From Maribacter sp. 4G9 (GTDB taxonomy: Bacteria > Bacteroidota > Bacteroidia > Flavobacteriales > Flavobacteriaceae), in NCBI RefSeq assembly GCF_002742265.1, contig NZ_MDGL01000061.1, positions 47,844-111,843 on the forward strand: DNA of 64,000 nt. Direction: 5' to 3'. Shown here piece by piece: positions 36,216 to 45,256 of the stretch (positions are counted from its first letter, which is position 1; each line of letters opens with the position of its first letter). A program made the position numbers and the translations under genes. The notes under the pieces are model-generated. The model was not told where the DNA came from and ran no database searches. It saw only the letters and a program-made list of their open reading frames with translations.

Positions 36216-37071
36216 GTGCTATCTTCTTTGTCAACGCAATAAACTCCGAAACGGAAAGCTGTTCCGGACGTTGATCAAATATAGCATCTTCTTTAAGATT
36301 TTCGGAGAGTCCTAGTGTTTTTAAACTATTACGGATCGTTTTCCTACGTTGGTTAAAGGCGGTCTTTACAACGGTGAACAACAATTTTTCATCGCAATCC
36401 ATAACATAATCTCTTTTTCGGGTAAGGTTCAATACTCCGGATTGCACTTTTGGTGGCGGGTCAAAAACCTGCGGATGCACCGTAAAAAGGTATTCCGCAT
36501 CATAAAATGCCTGTGTTAGGACCGATAATATCCCATAGGTCTTACTGCCTTCCTTCGCGCAGATACGCTGGGCCACTTCCTTCTGGAACATCCCTGAAAA
36601 CTCTGGGACCTGATCGCGCATTTTGAGCATTTTAAATACGATCTGTGTGGAGATATTGTACGGGAAGTTTCCCGTAATAGCAAAGGGATCATCTCCAAAA
36701 AGAGCGGATAGGTCATAGTTAAGAAAATCTGCCTCTACCACTTTAAAAGAACCTTTTCCTTGCATGACTTTAGGGTGCTCCAGGTGAAAGCTGTGATTGA
36801 GGTAAATGATGGAGTCCGCGTCCAGGTCCATGGCAACCAGGTCAATTTCCTTTCGCAATAAATATTTTGTGAGCACCCCCGTTCCAGGGCCTATCTCCAG
36901 TACCTTCGTGTAGCCTTGAAAGGAAAGCGTTTCGGCAATTTTTTGGGCGATGCCCTCGTCTTTTAAAAAGTGCTGGCCAAGGTGTTTTTTGGCCTTAACA
37001 GGACTGTTTTGTACAGGATTGTTTTCATGTTCGTTATGAGGCTTTTTATTCTTTCCCTTTCTTTTTCCCAT
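36202..37071 (-). CDS. rsmA: 16S rRNA dimethyladenosine transferase RsmA (KsgA)
   Basis: RsmA dimethylates two adjacent adenines near the 3' end of 16S rRNA. The chosen ATG at 37071 gives 289 residues starting [16 protein letters not shown]; an open frame continues to 37194 but its added residues overlap the upstream gene. Motifs: [18 protein letters not shown], the SAM site [16 protein letters not shown], the catalytic NFPYNIST (NLPY in most homologues) and [12 protein letters not shown]. The basic extension of about 25 residues before KKHLGQHF is unusual. Confidence 0.95.
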   Translation of the reverse strand: MGKRKGKNKKPHNEHENNPVQNSPVKAKKHLGQHFLKDEGIAQKIAETLSFQGYTKVLEIGPGTGVLTKYLLRKEIDLVAMDLDADSIIYLNHSFHLEHPKVMQGKGSFKVVEADFLNYDLSALFGDDPFAITGNFPYNISTQIVFKMLKMRDQVPEFSGMFQKEVAQRICAKEGSKTYGILSVLTQAFYDAEYLFTVHPQVFDPPPKVQSGVLNLTRKRDYVMDCDEKLLFTVVKTAFNQRRKTIRNSLKTLGLSENLKEDAIFDQRPEQLSVSEFIALTKKIAHDAI

Positions 37072-37126
37072 TTCAGCTTTTATAAGATGCTTGCCAGAAC
37101 AACTGGGTCTGGATACCGCTAGGCGT

Positions 37127-37756
37127 TTACCGGGCCAAATATACCCAAGCTTTTTTACCTGAACGTAACCCAACTTCGATTCTTTCGTAGGCATCTCCTT
37201 CGTAAAAATCGGCCTTTTTCAATTCATCGTCTGTCAGCACATAGACTTTACCGTGAATTTTGTCTTTGGGATTTTGGGTCGGTTCCAAGGTTGGGTACAG
37301 TCCCGCAACCTTTATATCGGAAATCCGATGTCCGTGCAGGGTATCGTCATAGCCCCCTAAAACTCTTGAGAATACACCCAGCTGAACCTCTTTTTCCTGT
37401 AAGGTGCCGTAAGTAAACAGATGGTGGGTAGCGGTATTCCGATGCACAAAAAACTCGTCGACCACCTCAAGCTCTGTCCGAAAGGAAATCAGTTGGTCCG
37501 CAAATAATTTTTGTCCTTCCAGCCTTAATTTTGGTGCATCCTCCAAATAATAGGAATCGAGAATTTCCTTGCTCGCTACTGTATATTGCACGGAATAGGT
37601 ATGTCCCGTGCCTTCTTCGGCCAAGACCTTGGTCATTTTTGCACCAAGGAATTTTCCCGTGGCCAGTACTTCTGGAATATGGACGGTTTTCATCCAATGG
37701 AGCCATGTATCATGGGCCCTGTCCTCTATGTTGCTGGTTACGTTATATATGTACAT
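37127..37756 (-). CDS. DUF4286 - gamma-glutamylcyclotransferase-like fusion
   Basis: The 209-residue product joins two domains. Residues 1-100 are DUF4286, a ferredoxin-like fold of unknown role ([22 protein letters not shown]). Residues about 112-209 are an AIG2/GGCT-like domain beginning [13 protein letters not shown] with the YGTL substrate loop and [13 protein letters not shown] near the end, where the Glu matches the catalytic Glu of cyclotransferases. The second domain may cleave gamma-glutamyl amines. A 161-bp heptamer repeat lies immediately upstream, ending one base before the ATG. Confidence 0.78.
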   Translation of the reverse strand: MYIYNVTSNIEDRAHDTWLHWMKTVHIPEVLATGKFLGAKMTKVLAEEGTGHTYSVQYTVASKEILDSYYLEDAPKLRLEGQKLFADQLISFRTELEVVDEFFVHRNTATHHLFTYGTLQEKEVQLGVFSRVLGGYDDTLHGHRISDIKVAGLYPTLEPTQNPKDKIHGKVYVLTDDELKKADFYEGDAYERIEVGLRSGKKAWVYLAR

Positions 37757-37917
37757 GGGGTGATGGTTGTTCGTTTTTGGTTGATGGTTGATGGTTGTTC
37801 GCTTTGCGCTGAACGCTTACCGCTGTTCGTCTTTAGCTATTAGCTGTTCATTGCTAATTGTTCATTGCTTATTGCCTCCTACTCACTTCTAACTCTTAAC
37901 TCTGCACTCTCAACTTT
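37757..37917. repeat. Degenerate heptamer tract, 23 x 7 bp
   Basis: Read on the minus strand from 37917 to 37757, the sequence divides without remainder into 23 seven-base units such as AGAGTTA, AGAGTTA, GCAATGA, ACAATTA, GCAATGA, ACAGCTA, ATAGCTA, ACAACCA, TCAACCA, TCAACCA. Neighbouring units resemble each other and the unit drifts along the array. It fills essentially the whole gap between the TPR stop (37924) and the DUF4286 start (37756). It resembles the short tandemly repeated repetitive heptamers known from cyanobacteria. Confidence 0.8.
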
Positions 37918-37923
37918 CAAAAG

Positions 37924-39708
37924 CTAATTGACCACATCTCCTCGCAACATTCTAAAATTCTTGCGCGCTTGGGGAAAGTAGTAACTGTCCTGAAATTCAT
38001 AAATGATGCGCTCGTAGTAGGCCTTTGCTTTATCGGGCTGGTCCAAAACATTTCGGTATAACTCCCCAAGGGCAAAGAGGGCATCGTCCGCCAAGATACC
38101 GTTGCCGTAGAATTCAATGATTTTTTGATAGTTGAATTCCGCGGCCTCGTATTTTTTTTGGGTCTCCAGTAACTGCGCCTGTTTTAAAAGTGCCTCGTCC
38201 TCGATTTTCTCCCCTTTGTGATTTTCCAAGATATCGTTGAGCCCTTCGATGGCCTCGTCCGTTTTGTTCTGATACGCCAGAAAGTCCGCCCTTGCATATT
38301 TCTTCAAAGCCGTCTGGGTGGAATCCTCCAAGGAATTATCGGATATCAATAGACTTAATTGCATGGCATCATTAGCAATGAGTTGGGAGGTAGAACCCCT
38401 TAGCACCTTTAACTGTGTAAGGGCCCAATCAAAATCCCCTTTGTAAAAACTGGTTTCCGCTACTTTATACCGGGCATCCTGCCCCATAACATCGTTTTTC
38501 AATTTGTCCTGCACCTGGGAAAAATAAATGAGTGCCTCGTTAAAACGTCTGTCATACACCAAAATATCGCCAAGGGCCAGTTTTATGTAGGCCTTGCTGC
38601 GCTCGTTCATGGGAAGCTCCAAACTGTTCTTGAGAAGTTCAATGGCGGGGCTTGGCTCGTCTTTCCTGAAGGTAAGGAAATTGGCGTAAGCTACTTGGAG
38701 CTGTAACGTTTGGGTCTGATAGCCATACTGGTCTATAAGTGCTTCATAGCGTTTCTGGATACCGTCCAATTGATTTTTTTCGGTTTCATCCAAAACGATG
38801 TCTATCAAATACAGCTCGGCGTTCAATTGTACTATAGGGTCCGCACTTTCTTCCTTTATATATTCAAAAACATCCTTTGCGACCTCATGTTCGTTCTCCT
38901 CAAGAGCCGTGGCGCCCAAATTTTCCAATCTACCGGTATTACCGCCTTCCATACGTTTGAAAATGGCTTTTTCCTGTCGCAGTGCACTTGCAAACTGCCG
39001 TTGCTTTATAAACAGCCAACTCAGCAATTCGTTCCAAATGATATCTGGATTTTTTTGTGCTTTTTGCAGCAGTATGACCCGTAGGGTCTGGTTATTGACA
39101 TCTTCCGGGTCTGAGGTTATAAAGTCATCAATACTTCTAAGGATATTGGATTTGGATGTTTTGTTGTTCACCAAAAGTTCCAGGTAGGAAGTGTACATTC
39201 TTTCTATATCGCCTTGCTCTCCATAAATTCTGGCCAATTGATAATTGTAGTCCAGGGTTGGATTCAATTCCATGGCCTTTTTATAGGCCGCAACGGCCCT
39301 GTCCAACAAGGTATACTTTTGGAATTGATATCCCAGTGCATATCCATAGTTTGGATTTTCCTCTATAAAAGCCAGGGCGCGGTCAAAGTAATCATTTGCC
39401 TTTTCCGGCATGTCCTGTAGGGAATAATTGTAGCCCATCTCTATCAACAGGGTGGGGTGGGGGTTTCTTTGGTCTAACTGTTCCAGTAGATAGGCCTCAG
39501 CATCGGTATAGCGTTCCAACTGTTGATAACATGCGACAAGACCTTGGAGGTAGTCCGTTCTTCTGGGATTTTGTTTGGCCAATTTTTCGTAAAAAACGAC
39601 CGCTTTTTCAAAATCGCCATCGGCAAAATATTGCTTGGCCAAAAAGTCCTCTTGGGCGCTAATGGATAGGGACAGGAGTATAAAAGTAAAAAATCCAAGA
39701 AGCTTCAT
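37924..39708 (-). CDS. Tetratricopeptide repeat protein, exported
   Basis: The 594-residue product starts with a signal peptide (MKLLGFFTFILLSLSISAQ) followed by many TPR units of about 34 residues (KQYFADGDFEKAVVFYEKLAKQNP, then VAAYKKAMELNPTLDYNYQLARIYGEQGD, and LGELYRNVLDQPDKAKAYYERII near the end). It is probably a periplasmic or outer-membrane-associated scaffold. No enzymatic motif is visible. It is transcribed leftwards and followed by the heptamer tract. Confidence 0.85.
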   Translation of the reverse strand: MKLLGFFTFILLSLSISAQEDFLAKQYFADGDFEKAVVFYEKLAKQNPRRTDYLQGLVACYQQLERYTDAEAYLLEQLDQRNPHPTLLIEMGYNYSLQDMPEKANDYFDRALAFIEENPNYGYALGYQFQKYTLLDRAVAAYKKAMELNPTLDYNYQLARIYGEQGDIERMYTSYLELLVNNKTSKSNILRSIDDFITSDPEDVNNQTLRVILLQKAQKNPDIIWNELLSWLFIKQRQFASALRQEKAIFKRMEGGNTGRLENLGATALEENEHEVAKDVFEYIKEESADPIVQLNAELYLIDIVLDETEKNQLDGIQKRYEALIDQYGYQTQTLQLQVAYANFLTFRKDEPSPAIELLKNSLELPMNERSKAYIKLALGDILVYDRRFNEALIYFSQVQDKLKNDVMGQDARYKVAETSFYKGDFDWALTQLKVLRGSTSQLIANDAMQLSLLISDNSLEDSTQTALKKYARADFLAYQNKTDEAIEGLNDILENHKGEKIEDEALLKQAQLLETQKKYEAAEFNYQKIIEFYGNGILADDALFALGELYRNVLDQPDKAKAYYERIIYEFQDSYYFPQARKNFRMLRGDVVN

Positions 39709-39854
39709 ACTTGAAATTTATCAAATTTAAGCAAGTACTCCCAAAGAATCTGTTAACCGAACCATAATTAGGTCAATACAACGCATTCACCTAATCGGTT
39801 TCAATGCAAATCATACAGATTTACTTACAAAGTATAAATCTTTAAATTGTAGGA

Positions 39855-41222
39855 ATGGGATTAAGGCGTAGATTTAAGAAAGGACAATCCAATATCTATC
39901 AAGTAATTTATTGCATGGAAACAAGGTTTTTAGCATCAAAAACGAAACGATTCTACTTTAATAACGGGGTAGAGGATGTTAGTTATGTGGTAATTTATGG
40001 CGATGAGCTTCTGGTGGAACCGCTGGAGGATAACATAGCGGATAGATACAGAACGGCCATTTATAGGGGTCGTGAAGGAAAAATAGCCACCAATGCCAAA
40101 CTGATGACCAAGCGGAGTCTGGAGTTTTATTTTCTGGATATTGGGCAAGGGGATGCCTCTTTCACGGTCACACCGGATAACATAAAAATATTGGTCGATG
40201 GCGGATTAAAGGACAGGGCCCTTGGATTCCTTATTTGGAAGTATCGGTTGGACCAGCCCGATACCAGCGTAACGATTGACCATTTGTTTTTAAGCCATGC
40301 CGATAAAGACCATATTGATGGTTTGGCACCGCTAGTTGAACACCCAAGAATTACGGTCAAGAATATATACCACAATGGTATCGGTTTGTATGCCGATGGA
40401 CACAACACGGAAATAGGTACCATGGAAAACAATCGATTGGGAACCATTCATGACTCGGTACAGGATCTGGAAAATGAACATCTCAAAAGTGATTTTAGCG
40501 AATGGATCGATGCCGTTAAAAGCTCAGGAGCTACCTACCAAAGGGTGGACGCTTCCAACGGATATTTGCCCATTGGGGATGCCAGCGTACAGTTGGAAAT
40601 ATTGGGACCCACCCTGGAACCGGACAATTCTTTCAAGTGGTTTGGTGGAAAATCCCATACCATCAATGGGCATTCCCTAATCTTTAGAATGGATTACGAC
40701 TACGTGCGGGCTTTTTTTTCGGGAGATTTGAATGTGGAGGGAAGTGAACATTTGTTGTCCAAACCAGGGAATACCCTTAAGGTAAATGCCCATATTTTTA
40801 AGGCACCACATCACGGGAGCCATGAATTCTCGCAAGATTTGTTGAATCACGTAAATCCTATGATTACGGTTGTTTCCTCAGGGGAAACACCGGACCACGG
40901 GCATCCAAGAGCTGTTTTTTTAGGAGGATTGGGGCTGGCCGGCAGGGGACGAATGCCACTTATTTTTTCCACGGAACTCTCTGCCCTGTTCGTGGATGCC
41001 GGGGACGTTGAGGCCCAAATACATTCTGGTTCCACGGTCACCACCTTGAACGACCTCGATTTTTCAGATTCCTTGGCAAACACAGAAGCCCGTCAACGCT
41101 TCAAAAAAGTGTTACCGGGTATTATAAACGTACGAACGGATGGTGAAAAAATATTCGCTTTTCGCAGGGTCCAAATGGGCTACCAATGGGAATCCTACGA
41201 ATTGAAATATAATGACCTTTAG
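39855..41222 (+). CDS. ComEC/Rec2-like metallo-beta-lactamase-fold hydrolase
   Basis: The 455-residue cytosolic protein has an N-terminal beta-rich region (1-90) and an MBL domain with LDIGQGDASFTVTPDNIKILVDGG, the metal motif LSHADKDHIDGL (HxDxDH), FSGDLNVEG and APHHGSHEFS. These are the ComEC-type MBL motifs, but no membrane helices are present. ATG 39855 (basic start MGLRRRFKKG) and ATG 39915 are both possible. Similar solitary proteins act as nucleases or phosphodiesterases; the substrate is unknown. It is divergent from the TPR gene. Confidence 0.75.
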   Translation: MGLRRRFKKGQSNIYQVIYCMETRFLASKTKRFYFNNGVEDVSYVVIYGDELLVEPLEDNIADRYRTAIYRGREGKIATNAKLMTKRSLEFYFLDIGQGDASFTVTPDNIKILVDGGLKDRALGFLIWKYRLDQPDTSVTIDHLFLSHADKDHIDGLAPLVEHPRITVKNIYHNGIGLYADGHNTEIGTMENNRLGTIHDSVQDLENEHLKSDFSEWIDAVKSSGATYQRVDASNGYLPIGDASVQLEILGPTLEPDNSFKWFGGKSHTINGHSLIFRMDYDYVRAFFSGDLNVEGSEHLLSKPGNTLKVNAHIFKAPHHGSHEFSQDLLNHVNPMITVVSSGETPDHGHPRAVFLGGLGLAGRGRMPLIFSTELSALFVDAGDVEAQIHSGSTVTTLNDLDFSDSLANTEARQRFKKVLPGIINVRTDGEKIFAFRRVQMGYQWESYELKYNDL

Positions 41223-41225
41223 AAA

Positions 41226-42497
41226 TTAGTATATTCGATCAAACCCACAATAAGGAATCAAAACCTCGGGAATTTGAATACCTTTTTCGGTTTGATAATT
41301 TTCCAATATACCTGCCAATACCCGTGGTAAAGCAAGGGAACTTCCGTTCAAGGTATGCGCTAGCTGGCTTTTTCCGTTTTCATCCTTGTATCGTAGTTTT
41401 AGGCGATTGGCCTGGTAGGTTTCAAAATTGGAAACGGAACTAATTTCGAGCCATCTGTCCTGCGCCGTTGAAAAGACCTCAAAATCATAGGTGAGGGCAG
41501 AAGTGAATCCCAAGTCTCCGCCACATAAACGTAAAATGCGATAGGGCAATTTCAATTCGCGCAAAATAGTTTTTACATGATCTACCATGCCATCCAAAGC
41601 TTCGTAGGATTTATTGGGATGCTCCACATGAACTATTTCTACCTTGTCAAATTGGTGCAATCTGTTCAGTCCGCGTACATGGGCGCCATAGCTACCCGCT
41701 TCCCTTCTAAAACAAGGCGTATAACCGGTATACTTTATGGGGAATTCGCTTTCCTGAAGTATAGTATCCCTAAAAATATTGGTTACGGGAACCTCTGCCG
41801 TAGGTATCAAATAAAGGTCGTCTGCGGTTATGTGATACATTTGACCTTCCTTGTCCGGTAATTGCCCGGTTCCATACCCAGATGCCTCGTTCACTACATG
41901 GGGCACCTGCATTTCTGTATATCCAGCTTCGGTATTCCTATCCAAGAAATAGGAAATCAGTGCGCGTTGCAGACGTGCGCCTTTTCCTTTGTACACCGGG
42001 AATCCGGCACCGGCAATCTTGACCCCAAGCTCAAAATCAATAATGTCATATTTTTTGGCCAGTTCCCAATGGGGTAGGGCACCGTCCACTAATTTGGGAA
42101 TTTCCCCTTCCCTAAAAACTTCCTCATTGTCCTCATCAGAACTTCCGGCGGGCACCAATTGGTTTGGAACATTGGGAATTTGGTATAAAAGCGCTTGCAG
42201 CTCTTCGGCGGTATTCGCAAGGTCTTCCCCTAATTGCTTGGATTCTTCCTTAAGGGTTGCTGTCTTTTCCTTTAAAGCATTCGCTTCTTGGGCCTTACCT
42301 GATTTATATAGCATGCCAATCTCTTTGGACAGTTTATTGGATTCCGCCAGGATAGTATCCAATCGAGTTTGGGTGGCCCGTCTTTTCTCGTCCAAAAGCA
42401 GTACGCCGTTCAACATGGATTCGGCATCAACATTCCTTTTCTTAAGGGCTTTTAAAACGTTCTCCTTATCCTCTCGTATGACCTGTAATTGTAGCAT
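41226..42497 (-). CDS. serS: Seryl-tRNA synthetase
   Basis: The 423-residue class II synthetase charges tRNA-Ser. The N-terminal coiled-coil arm is visible (about 27-100, rich in Lys/Glu), then the core with motif 2 CFRREAGSYGAHVRGLNRLHQF and motif 3 LAHTLNGSSLALPRVLAGILENYQT. HYTAxxDLYLIPTAEVP-type residues (ITADDLYLIPTAEVPV) identify SerS. The gene is transcribed alone; its stop is 3 bp from the convergent MBL gene. Confidence 0.97.
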   Translation of the reverse strand: MLQLQVIREDKENVLKALKKRNVDAESMLNGVLLLDEKRRATQTRLDTILAESNKLSKEIGMLYKSGKAQEANALKEKTATLKEESKQLGEDLANTAEELQALLYQIPNVPNQLVPAGSSDEDNEEVFREGEIPKLVDGALPHWELAKKYDIIDFELGVKIAGAGFPVYKGKGARLQRALISYFLDRNTEAGYTEMQVPHVVNEASGYGTGQLPDKEGQMYHITADDLYLIPTAEVPVTNIFRDTILQESEFPIKYTGYTPCFRREAGSYGAHVRGLNRLHQFDKVEIVHVEHPNKSYEALDGMVDHVKTILRELKLPYRILRLCGGDLGFTSALTYDFEVFSTAQDRWLEISSVSNFETYQANRLKLRYKDENGKSQLAHTLNGSSLALPRVLAGILENYQTEKGIQIPEVLIPYCGFDRIY

Positions 42498-42577
42498 CGC
42501 TCTATATAATTTGGCAGCAAATTTAAGGGAAAGTTATCATTTAAAAGGTATACTTTTAACTCCTAAAATAAAGGTTT

Positions 42578-42958
42578 ATGATTTTTGAGCATTTTGCGTT
42601 GAACGTTACCGATATTGGGCAGGTGGTTGATTGGTATTGCAAGAATTTGGGTCTAACCATCGTAAGCGAGCAAAAGGCCGCCCCCTTTATGACCTTTTTG
42701 GCGGATGGGACGGGAAGGGTCGTTTTGGAACTTTACAGTAGGGACGATGCCGCAAAAAGGAATTTTGAAGCCGAACATCCCTTGACGTTTCATGTGGCAT
42801 TTGTTTCTGCCGATGCCCAGAAGGACAAGGAACGCCTAGTGGCTCAAGGGGCCACTTTTTTTGAGGAAGTTCACAAACCGGACGGAAGCCACCTCATAAT
42901 GCTTAGGGACCCATGGGGAATGCCCTTGCAACTTTGCCAAAGAACGGAGAAATTCTAA
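42578..42958 (+). CDS. VOC family (glyoxalase/bleomycin-resistance-like) protein
   Basis: The 126-residue product begins MIFEHFALNVTDIGQVVDWYCKNLGL and ends SHLIMLRDPWGMPLQLCQRTEKF, the VOC signature with Gln-Leu in place of the usual metal-binding Glu-Leu. HPLTFHVAFVSAD gives the central His. Function unknown. It is divergent from serS and its stop overlaps the HTTM gene end by 4 bp. Confidence 0.8.
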   Translation: MIFEHFALNVTDIGQVVDWYCKNLGLTIVSEQKAAPFMTFLADGTGRVVLELYSRDDAAKRNFEAEHPLTFHVAFVSADAQKDKERLVAQGATFFEEVHKPDGSHLIMLRDPWGMPLQLCQRTEKF

Positions 42959-44274
42959 TCGTCCAATTGGGAGGGTAGGATCCAGTCACTGTGCTTAAAG
43001 GGCGTCCAAGGGATATTCGCCAAATCAACGTTTGGGTCAATAAAGGGTGCAGGTGGCCTACCATTGATACTCACTTTTGAATTGATCAGGTATACCGATA
43101 GTTCTTCGCCTTCCTGTTTTAGATCCTGTTTTAGATACTGGGCAAATTGCCATGCAAAATCGGGATAGGACAAGACTTTTCTTTGCTGTCCAATAGTGAG
43201 GAACTTATGGATATCGATAAACAGTTCCTTACCATTGCTTCTTATTACCTTAAATTGGCCTGTTCCACTTCTTTCCCTCAGCATCATTCTCCAGCTCATT
43301 CTATGGCCTTCTTCTGTCCAAAGAACATTGTCTTTTATAAAATAGTGCCTGATAGGTAGGATTAACTGGAGCAAAAAATAGATACCGAACACTATCAGGA
43401 ATGGTTTTTTATAGTTAGGGACTACTGTTTTTTGCAGGCTAAAAGGGATTTTTCGTTTGAAAAATAACTTGCGGATGGTTTCCGGTTCAAAGAAGAAAAC
43501 TGTGAAAGCCAAGGACAGATACGGGAATATCCCTATCTGAAAAATGATGGAATTGAACAGGTGGAAGAAAATGGAGGCGATAAAGGCGCCTTTTCTTGTG
43601 GGCTTCCAAAGCAGGGCGGGAATCACCAAAAAATCAAAGAGAATACCAAAAGATCCAATGATCTTATGTACCCAGGCCTTTTGTAACAAATTGCCCACCA
43701 AGGGATAGTCCAACTTTGATTTCATAAGTATCTCGATCATGCCAAAATCCAACCAATCACCATACAGTTTTGCAATGGAGGCGTAGGTATATACGATGAA
43801 CAATTGCAGGACTATAATCCACTTTACATAGCCGTACATGGAATTTTCCTTTTGAACTTTTCCCATGCGAACATCCAAGGAATAATCCGTATGGGCGGGG
43901 AAGAGGCACATTAGGGAAGACACTAGAACTAGCAGGTAATAATGGTTGTTGTAAGCGGTTTTTTGCATCAGGTAGCTGCCGGTCCAAAGTATGGTGAACG
44001 CCAATATCGAGAACCTATATTTAAATCCGAGTGCTATACATATTCCCAAAATGCCCATCACGGAAAAATAGAAATACATTCCCGGTCCCGTAAGCGGTTC
44101 CAACCATACAAAATCAATAAAGGGAAAGGTGTACTTGGGTTCTACAATATTCCTTTTGAGCCAGCCCGTGGCTATGGCACCAAAACATTCCAAAGATACC
44201 AGAAGGCCAAAAAATATTCGGAAAATGATAAGCGGGCTGTTGTCAATTTTCTGAAATAACAACCTGTTTAGCAT
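42955..44274 (-). CDS. HTTM domain protein (vitamin-K-dependent carboxylase-like)
   Basis: The 439-residue membrane protein has the HTTM domain: LIIFRIFFGLLVSLECFGAI, then YNNHYYLLVLVSSLMCLFPAHTDYSLDVRMG, IVLQLFIVYTYASIAKLYGDWL and FHLFNSIIFQIGIFPYLSLA. It is homologous to the membrane part of gamma-glutamyl carboxylase, but the carboxylation activity in bacteria is not shown. The C-terminal 100 residues are soluble. Its start codon shares one base with the ribF stop (TAATG), so translation is probably coupled. Confidence 0.85.
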   Translation of the reverse strand: MLNRLLFQKIDNSPLIIFRIFFGLLVSLECFGAIATGWLKRNIVEPKYTFPFIDFVWLEPLTGPGMYFYFSVMGILGICIALGFKYRFSILAFTILWTGSYLMQKTAYNNHYYLLVLVSSLMCLFPAHTDYSLDVRMGKVQKENSMYGYVKWIIVLQLFIVYTYASIAKLYGDWLDFGMIEILMKSKLDYPLVGNLLQKAWVHKIIGSFGILFDFLVIPALLWKPTRKGAFIASIFFHLFNSIIFQIGIFPYLSLAFTVFFFEPETIRKLFFKRKIPFSLQKTVVPNYKKPFLIVFGIYFLLQLILPIRHYFIKDNVLWTEEGHRMSWRMMLRERSGTGQFKVIRSNGKELFIDIHKFLTIGQQRKVLSYPDFAWQFAQYLKQDLKQEGEELSVYLINSKVSINGRPPAPFIDPNVDLANIPWTPFKHSDWILPSQLDD

Positions 44275-45203
44275 TATCTATTGGATATGAAATGAAGTGA
44301 TCTCTCCTTGTCCTTTGCCAATTGCAATTTCAGGTCCTTCAACGAATCGAACTTTTGCTCGTCCCGGAGTCTGGATAGCAAATCTACTTGGAGCTTTTGG
44401 TCATAGAGGTCGTTGTCAAAATTAAAAAAATGAATCTCTATGGTTTTGGATGTGCCGTTCACCGTTGGGTTATAGCCAATATTCATCATACCATAAACCT
44501 CCGTTCCCTGAATGTGGCTTTTTACAATGTAAGATCCGTTTTTGGGAATGAGTTTATAGGATTCTTCTATATGAAGGTTTGCCGTTGGAAAATGGATTTT
44601 TCTACCTAGCCCTTTTCCTTTTCTAACGGTGCCGGTAAGCATGTATTCATAACCCAGATAGGCATTGGCCGTTTCTATTTCCCCATCCTCCAAAGCCTTC
44701 CTTATTTTGGTGGAACTTACGGATACCTCATCGATCTCTTGTGCGGGGATTTCTTCTACTGAAAAGTCAAGGGCGTTCCCAAAAGCGATCAAATCGGTTA
44801 TATTGGCGTTCCTGTTTCTGCCAAAGCGATGGTCGTAACCAATAATGATATTCTTGGATTTTAATTTGTTGACCAAGAGGTCCCGTACAAATTCCGTTGC
44901 CGATAGACGGGAAAATTCCTTGGTAAATGGGTGGATGACCAAAATGTCTAGACCCATTTTTTCCAGAATGTATTTTTTTTCATCTATGGTATTCAGAAGC
45001 TTTATATTGGCATCCTTTTGCAATACCATTCGTGGATGCGGAAAAAAAGTAAGTACGGCCGATTTTAAATTGGAGTTCTTGGCACGATTTATGACTTTTT
45101 CGAGTATTTTTCGGTGACCTATGTGTACCCCGTCAAAGGTGCCAATGGTTATGGCGACAGGATGTTCTTCATCGTATTTGGAAATGCTTTGAACTGTAAT
45201 CAA
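44274..45203 (-). CDS. ribF: Bifunctional riboflavin kinase/FAD synthetase
   Basis: The product makes FMN and FAD from riboflavin. The FAD-synthetase half has VAITIGTFDGVHIGHRKIL (nucleotidyltransferase HxGH) and IIIGYDHRFGRNR; the riboflavin-kinase half has GTVRKGKGLGRKIHFPTANLH. I place the start at TTG 45203 (reads MITVQSISKYDEE...), like other flavobacterial RibF proteins; the frame stays open to ATG 45257, which would add 18 residues and run over the promoter of the divergent metalloprotease gene. Resulting length 309. Confidence 0.93.
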   Translation of the reverse strand: MITVQSISKYDEEHPVAITIGTFDGVHIGHRKILEKVINRAKNSNLKSAVLTFFPHPRMVLQKDANIKLLNTIDEKKYILEKMGLDILVIHPFTKEFSRLSATEFVRDLLVNKLKSKNIIIGYDHRFGRNRNANITDLIAFGNALDFSVEEIPAQEIDEVSVSSTKIRKALEDGEIETANAYLGYEYMLTGTVRKGKGLGRKIHFPTANLHIEESYKLIPKNGSYIVKSHIQGTEVYGMMNIGYNPTVNGTSKTIEIHFFNFDNDLYDQKLQVDLLSRLRDEQKFDSLKDLKLQLAKDKERSLHFISNR

Positions 45204-45234
45204 TTGTGCTAGAAAATAAAAAGAACTATATTTG
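45204..45234 (+). promoter_or_regulatory. Promoter of the secreted metalloprotease gene
   Basis: TTG at 45204-45206 and TATATTTG at 45227-45234 are 20 bp apart and fit the Bacteroidota -33/-7 consensus; the ATG follows at 45257. Confidence 0.5.
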
Positions 45235-45256
45235 ATTTGGAGATAAAAGCCCCACA

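Noticed and set aside
37757..37917. CRISPR array
   Set aside because: Units are seven bases and contiguous, with no spacers.
41989..42588. Rightward open frame across the serS start
   Set aside because: It overlaps the coiled-coil arm of SerS in the opposite direction and reads as Ser-rich sequence without family features.
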